NCBI GenBank assembly: GCA_038531945.1
Contig: JBCBBH010000002.1
Coordinates: 620,001-684,000, forward strand
Source of the DNA: CALBPI01 sp038531945
GTDB taxonomy: Bacteria; Pseudomonadota; Gammaproteobacteria; Steroidobacterales; Woeseiaceae
DNA length: 64,000 bases
Direction: 5' to 3'
Below are positions 60,526 to 64,000 of the stretch, piece after piece. A program made the position numbers and the translations under genes. Positions within the stretch are counted from its first letter, which is position 1. The number at the start of each line of letters is the position of its first letter. The notes under the pieces are model-generated. The model ran no database searches. It saw only the letters and a list, made by a program, of their open reading frames with translations, and was not told where the DNA came from.

Positions 60526-63500
60526 TGGTCGCCGAAGTCCAACAGCTACCGACAGCGGCTACACGAACCCCGGCTTCGTTCGTGCATTTACATTTGCATA
60601 CGCAATATTCGATTGTCGACGGCCTCGTGAAAGTGCCTGATCTGATGCAAGCAGTTGCCGCAGCGGACATGCCCGCCGTGGCGTTGTCTGACGCAGGCAA
60701 TTTGTTCGCCATGGTCAAGTTCTACACCCGAGCGCTGCGTGAAGGCATCAAGCCAATTATCGGTGTCGAAGTTTCGATGCGCGATGAGGATCAGGTTTCG
60801 GGCGAACCCACCTTGATGGTATTGCTCTGCATGGATGTCGACGGCTATCGCAACCTGACGCGGCTGGTGACCCGCGCCTTTCAGGAGGGACAACGCAAAG
60901 GTAGGCCAGAGGTGAGCCGCGGTTGGCTAACGCCATCCGCATGCGAGGGTCTGATCGCATTGTCCGGTGGTTTCGAGGGGGAACTGGCGCATCTGGCCCA
61001 GTCTTCCGAACCCGCGTCGGTCGCCGCAGCATTGCAACATTGGTGTAGTGTTTTTCCGGACCGGTTCTACCTTCAGGTATCGCGAACTGGACGTGCAGAG
61101 GAGGCCGCCTGGCTCGACGCAGCGGTGCGTATGGGGCACGACATCAACGTTCCGTTGGTTGCAACCAACGATGTCCGGTTTCTTGAATCGGGAGAATTCG
61201 AGGCACATGAAGCGCGCGTGTGCATTCATCAGGGCCGTACACTCGCCGACAGCAAGCGTCCAAAACCTTACACGCCGCATCAGTACCTGCGTACGCCGGA
61301 AGAGATGATCGAGTTGTTTCAGGATTTGCCGGAAGCGATCGAGAATTCCCTGCATATCGCTGCGCGTTGCAGTCTCGATTTAGAGCTTGGCAAGAGCTAC
61401 CTGCCGGAGTTTCCGGTCCCCGATGGCAGCGATGCGGAAACCTGGCTGTGCAAGCAGTCGCGCGAGAAATTGGAGTCAAAGCTCGAGCGACTTCAACCGA
61501 CTGAGATCAGTGTCGACGACTACAAGGCACGCCTTGAACGTGAGCTCAACACGATTTGTGACATGGGCTTCCCGGGCTACTTCCTGATCGTTGCTGACTT
61601 TATTGAATGGGCTCGAAACAACGGGGTGCCGGTCGGACCCGGTCGCGGTTCGGGTGCGGGCTCTCTCGTCGCGTTTGTGCTTGGCATCACGGACATCGAT
61701 CCACTCGAACACGATCTTTTGTTCGAACGTTTTTTGAATCCCGAGCGGGTGTCGATGCCGGATTTTGATGTCGACTTCTGTATGGAAGGGCGCGATCGGG
61801 TGATTGCTTACGTCGCGGAACACTACGGTCGTCATCGCGTGTCACAAATTATCACCTACGGCACGATGGCCGCGAAGGCGGTAGTGCGTGACGCGGGTCG
61901 GGTGCTTGATTTTCCCTACGGCTTCGTCGACAGAATCGCCAAGTTGATCCCGTTCGAAGTCGGCATGACTTTGAACAAGGCGCTGGACGACGAGCCGGAG
62001 CTTGCTCGCCTCTATCGCGAGGACGATGAAGTCAAGAGTATTCTCGAACTCGCGCTGTCACTGGAAGGCTGCGTTCGCAACGCGGGCAAGCACGCTGGCG
62101 GCGTTGTGATTGCGCCTACCGAACTGACGGACTTCACGCCGCTGTACTGTGAAGAAGGCGGCGCGAATCTGGTCACCCAGTTTGACAAGGACGACGTCGA
62201 AGCCGCGGGTCTCGTGAAATTCGATTTCCTGGGGCTTCGTACGCTAACGATCATCGACCGCGCTTTGCAATCGGTCAATGCCGCTTTACAGAAGCAGGGT
62301 AAGGAGCCGATCGATCTACAGTCGTTGCCGATGGACGATGAGGCCACATTCGCGTTGCTGCAGCGCTGCCAAACCACCGCGGTGTTTCAGCTCGAATCGC
62401 GTGGCATGAAGGATCTGATCAAGCGTTTGCGGCCTGACTGTTTTGGTGATTTGGTGGCGCTGGTCGCGCTGTTCCGACCGGGTCCTTTGCAATCTGGCAT
62501 GGTCGACGATTTCATCGCGCGCAAGCACGGACAGGGCGGTCAGGATATCGATTACCTGCATCCCGATTTGAAACCGGTTTTGGAACCGACGTACGGCGTC
62601 ATCCTCTATCAGGAACAGGTGATGCAGATCGCTCAGGTTCTTGCGGGCTACACGCTGGGTGGAGCTGACCTGTTGCGGCGTGCGATGGGCAAGAAGAAGC
62701 CGGAGGAAATGGCAAAGCAGCGCCAGATCTTCGTTGACGGCTGTGTCGAGCGAAACGTAGACAAAGCGCAAGCCGAATACATCTTCGATCTGATGGAGAA
62801 GTTTGCGGGCTATGGATTTAACAAATCGCATTCCGCCGCCTACGCGGTACTCAGTTATCAAACAGCATGGCTAAAAGCGCACTACCCGGCGGAATTTATG
62901 GCGGCGGTGATGTCGTCCGATATGGACAGCACGGACAAACTGGTCGGGCTGAAGGACGATTGCCGATCAATCGGCATTCAGCTGTTGGCGCCTGACATTA
63001 ACGCTTCGCAGGCAAGCTTCACGGCGACCCCGGAGGCCGATATTCGCTACGGACTCGGTGCGATCAAGGGCGTTGGACTGGGCGCGATTGACGCGTTGGT
63101 TGCGGAGCGCAGCGCGGGAGGTCCCTTCAAGGATCTACCGGAGGTTTTGCAGCGTGTGGACCTTGAGCCCTTTAATCGCCGTATGTTCGAGGCGTTGATC
63201 AAGGCGGGTGCGCTCGACAGTCTCGGCGCCAACCGACGCGCAATGATCGAGACGGTGCCCGATCTGCTGCGTCAGGCAGAGCAGGACGCACGCGCCGCTG
63301 CCGCCGGCCAGAACGATCTCTTTGGCGCAGAAACAACTGATGCCGCGATTCCGAGCATCGCTATCCGGGACGTCGCAGAGTGGCATTCAGGCGACAAACT
63401 CCGCGCTGAGAAAGAGGCGCTTGGCCTGTATCTTTCCGGCCACCCGTTCACTCGGTATCGGCAGATTACGTCACAACTGGCCCGTGCGTCGCTGGGTGAA

Positions 63501-64000
63501 ATCGTGTCTGCACGGCCTCCCGCGGGTGCCGAGAGTGGTGGCGACTACGCGCAACCAAAAAGGCAAGTGACCGTTGCGGGATTGATTTTTGACATCCGTA
63601 AGCGTGGGAATCGCACCACGGTTACTCTCGACGACGACACTGGACGTATTGACGTTCAACTGTACTCGGAGACTGTCGACGCCGTTCGTCATCTTCTCGT
63701 GAAAGACTCTGTCGTTGCTGCATCAGGCAACCTCACTTGGGACAGTTTTATGAATGCGTGGTGCGTGAATGCGCGATCACTACGCGATGTGGATCACATG
63801 GTCGAGGAGTACGCGGCGAAGCTGGTCTTGTCCTTCGCACGTCCCGAAAGCGACGCCGAGGCACGGGAGCGCGTTCGCGAGCTGCAGGATGTCTTGCGCC
63901 CGCACCGTGGTGGCGCTTGCGAAATCGTCATCGACTACCGCGCCGGTGAGCTTGCCGGTCAGGTTGCGTTAGGAGAGCTGTGGCGCGTGCGTGTCAGTGC
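60525..64000 (+). CDS. dnaE: DNA polymerase III alpha subunit, 3' end cut by window edge
   Basis: I translated this from ATG 60525; 1158 residues are visible, almost the full length (about 1160-1180). A PHP domain with HLHLHTQYSIVDGL begins near residue 25. The polymerase catalytic Asp are in PDFDVDFCMEGRD near residue 412 and in KFDFLGLRTL near residue 565. The OB-fold (VTVAGLIFDIRKRGN) is near residue 1015. The first 22 residues are an extra N-terminal leader not usual in E. coli DnaE. It closes the lpx-rnhB-dnaE series. Confidence 0.95.
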   Translation, partial: MVAEVQQLPTAATRTPASFVHLHLHTQYSIVDGLVKVPDLMQAVAAADMPAVALSDAGNLFAMVKFYTRALREGIKPIIGVEVSMRDEDQVSGEPTLMVLLCMDVDGYRNLTRLVTRAFQEGQRKGRPEVSRGWLTPSACEGLIALSGGFEGELAHLAQSSEPASVAAALQHWCSVFPDRFYLQVSRTGRAEEAAWLDAAVRMGHDINVPLVATNDVRFLESGEFEAHEARVCIHQGRTLADSKRPKPYTPHQYLRTPEEMIELFQDLPEAIENSLHIAARCSLDLELGKSYLPEFPVPDGSDAETWLCKQSREKLESKLERLQPTEISVDDYKARLERELNTICDMGFPGYFLIVADFIEWARNNGVPVGPGRGSGAGSLVAFVLGITDIDPLEHDLLFERFLNPERVSMPDFDVDFCMEGRDRVIAYVAEHYGRHRVSQIITYGTMAAKAVVRDAGRVLDFPYGFVDRIAKLIPFEVGMTLNKALDDEPELARLYREDDEVKSILELALSLEGCVRNAGKHAGGVVIAPTELTDFTPLYCEEGGANLVTQFDKDDVEAAGLVKFDFLGLRTLTIIDRALQSVNAALQKQGKEPIDLQSLPMDDEATFALLQRCQTTAVFQLESRGMKDLIKRLRPDCFGDLVALVALFRPGPLQSGMVDDFIARKHGQGGQDIDYLHPDLKPVLEPTYGVILYQEQVMQIAQVLAGYTLGGADLLRRAMGKKKPEEMAKQRQIFVDGCVERNVDKAQAEYIFDLMEKFAGYGFNKSHSAAYAVLSYQTAWLKAHYPAEFMAAVMSSDMDSTDKLVGLKDDCRSIGIQLLAPDINASQASFTATPEADIRYGLGAIKGVGLGAIDALVAERSAGGPFKDLPEVLQRVDLEPFNRRMFEALIKAGALDSLGANRRAMIETVPDLLRQAEQDARAAAAGQNDLFGAETTDAAIPSIAIRDVAEWHSGDKLRAEKEALGLYLSGHPFTRYRQITSQLARASLGEIVSARPPAGAESGGDYAQPKRQVTVAGLIFDIRKRGNRTTVTLDDDTGRIDVQLYSETVDAVRHLLVKDSVVAASGNLTWDSFMNAWCVNARSLRDVDHMVEEYAAKLVLSFARPESDAEARERVRELQDVLRPHRGGACEIVIDYRAGELAGQVALGELWRVRVS

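Overview
The window looks like a chromosomal segment of a gammaproteobacterium with GC content in the mid-50s by eye. The evidence is gene order: rpsB-tsf-pyrH-frr-uppS-cdsA-rseP-bamA-skp-lpxD-fabZ-lpxA-lpxB-rnhB-dnaE, map-glnD-dapC-dapD-arsC, yoaA-tsaB, phoBR and glrK-qseG-glrR all follow gammaproteobacterial arrangements. I cannot name the genus. A phasin implies polyhydroxyalkanoate (PHA) storage. I saw no insertion sequence, prophage, CRISPR array, tRNA or rRNA.

Layout. 1-4283 (minus strand): galE, then the overlapping glrK-qseG-glrR set; glrR runs off the left edge. 4439-8887: a small lipoprotein and a soluble PAS/GAF/GGDEF/EAL protein of 1203 residues. 8954-17304: a tightly packed plus-strand metabolic run (N-formylglutamate amidohydrolase, GCS2-type carboxylate-amine ligase, ornithine cyclodeaminase family protein, two-subunit molybdenum hydroxylase IorAB, thiolase-like protein, DusA). 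17394-19191: a SAM methyltransferase and a cyclase-FHA protein. 19490-20059 (minus): a phasin with a histone-like tail, a clear promoter with three dyads and an intrinsic terminator. 20312-29030: an unusual surface locus of three secreted DUF11-type proteins followed by a 1960-residue outer-membrane protein carrying DUF11, SdrD-B-like, OmpA-like and beta-barrel parts. 29088-31705: yoaA-tsaB. 31774-41089: the phosphate regulon (phoB, phoR, phoU, pstSCAB) with dsbB and a reversed dapE between phoU and pstS. 41122-46953 (minus): map-glnD-dapC-dapD-arsC. 47203-64000: translation factors, envelope biogenesis, lipid A synthesis, rnhB and dnaE, the last cut by the right edge.

The genes form several coherent units. 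GlrK/GlrR normally drive sigma54-dependent envelope responses. PhoBR with PhoU and Pst control phosphate uptake; both phoB and pstS have an 18-bp Pho-box-like direct repeat placed exactly 10 nt upstream of a -10 element. The rpsB-dnaE block links translation with BamA/RseP/Skp and lipid A synthesis, but lacks dxr at its usual place between cdsA and rseP.

The most novel-looking part is the DUF11/outer-membrane locus. Two of its secreted proteins are paralogues, each with a putative 12-residue calcium loop. Three of its proteins share a motif just after the signal peptide. The giant gene begins with a near-perfect terminator hairpin (12-bp stem, TTCG loop, T5 tail) inside its signal-peptide coding region. 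The phasin promoter architecture next door is also worth testing.
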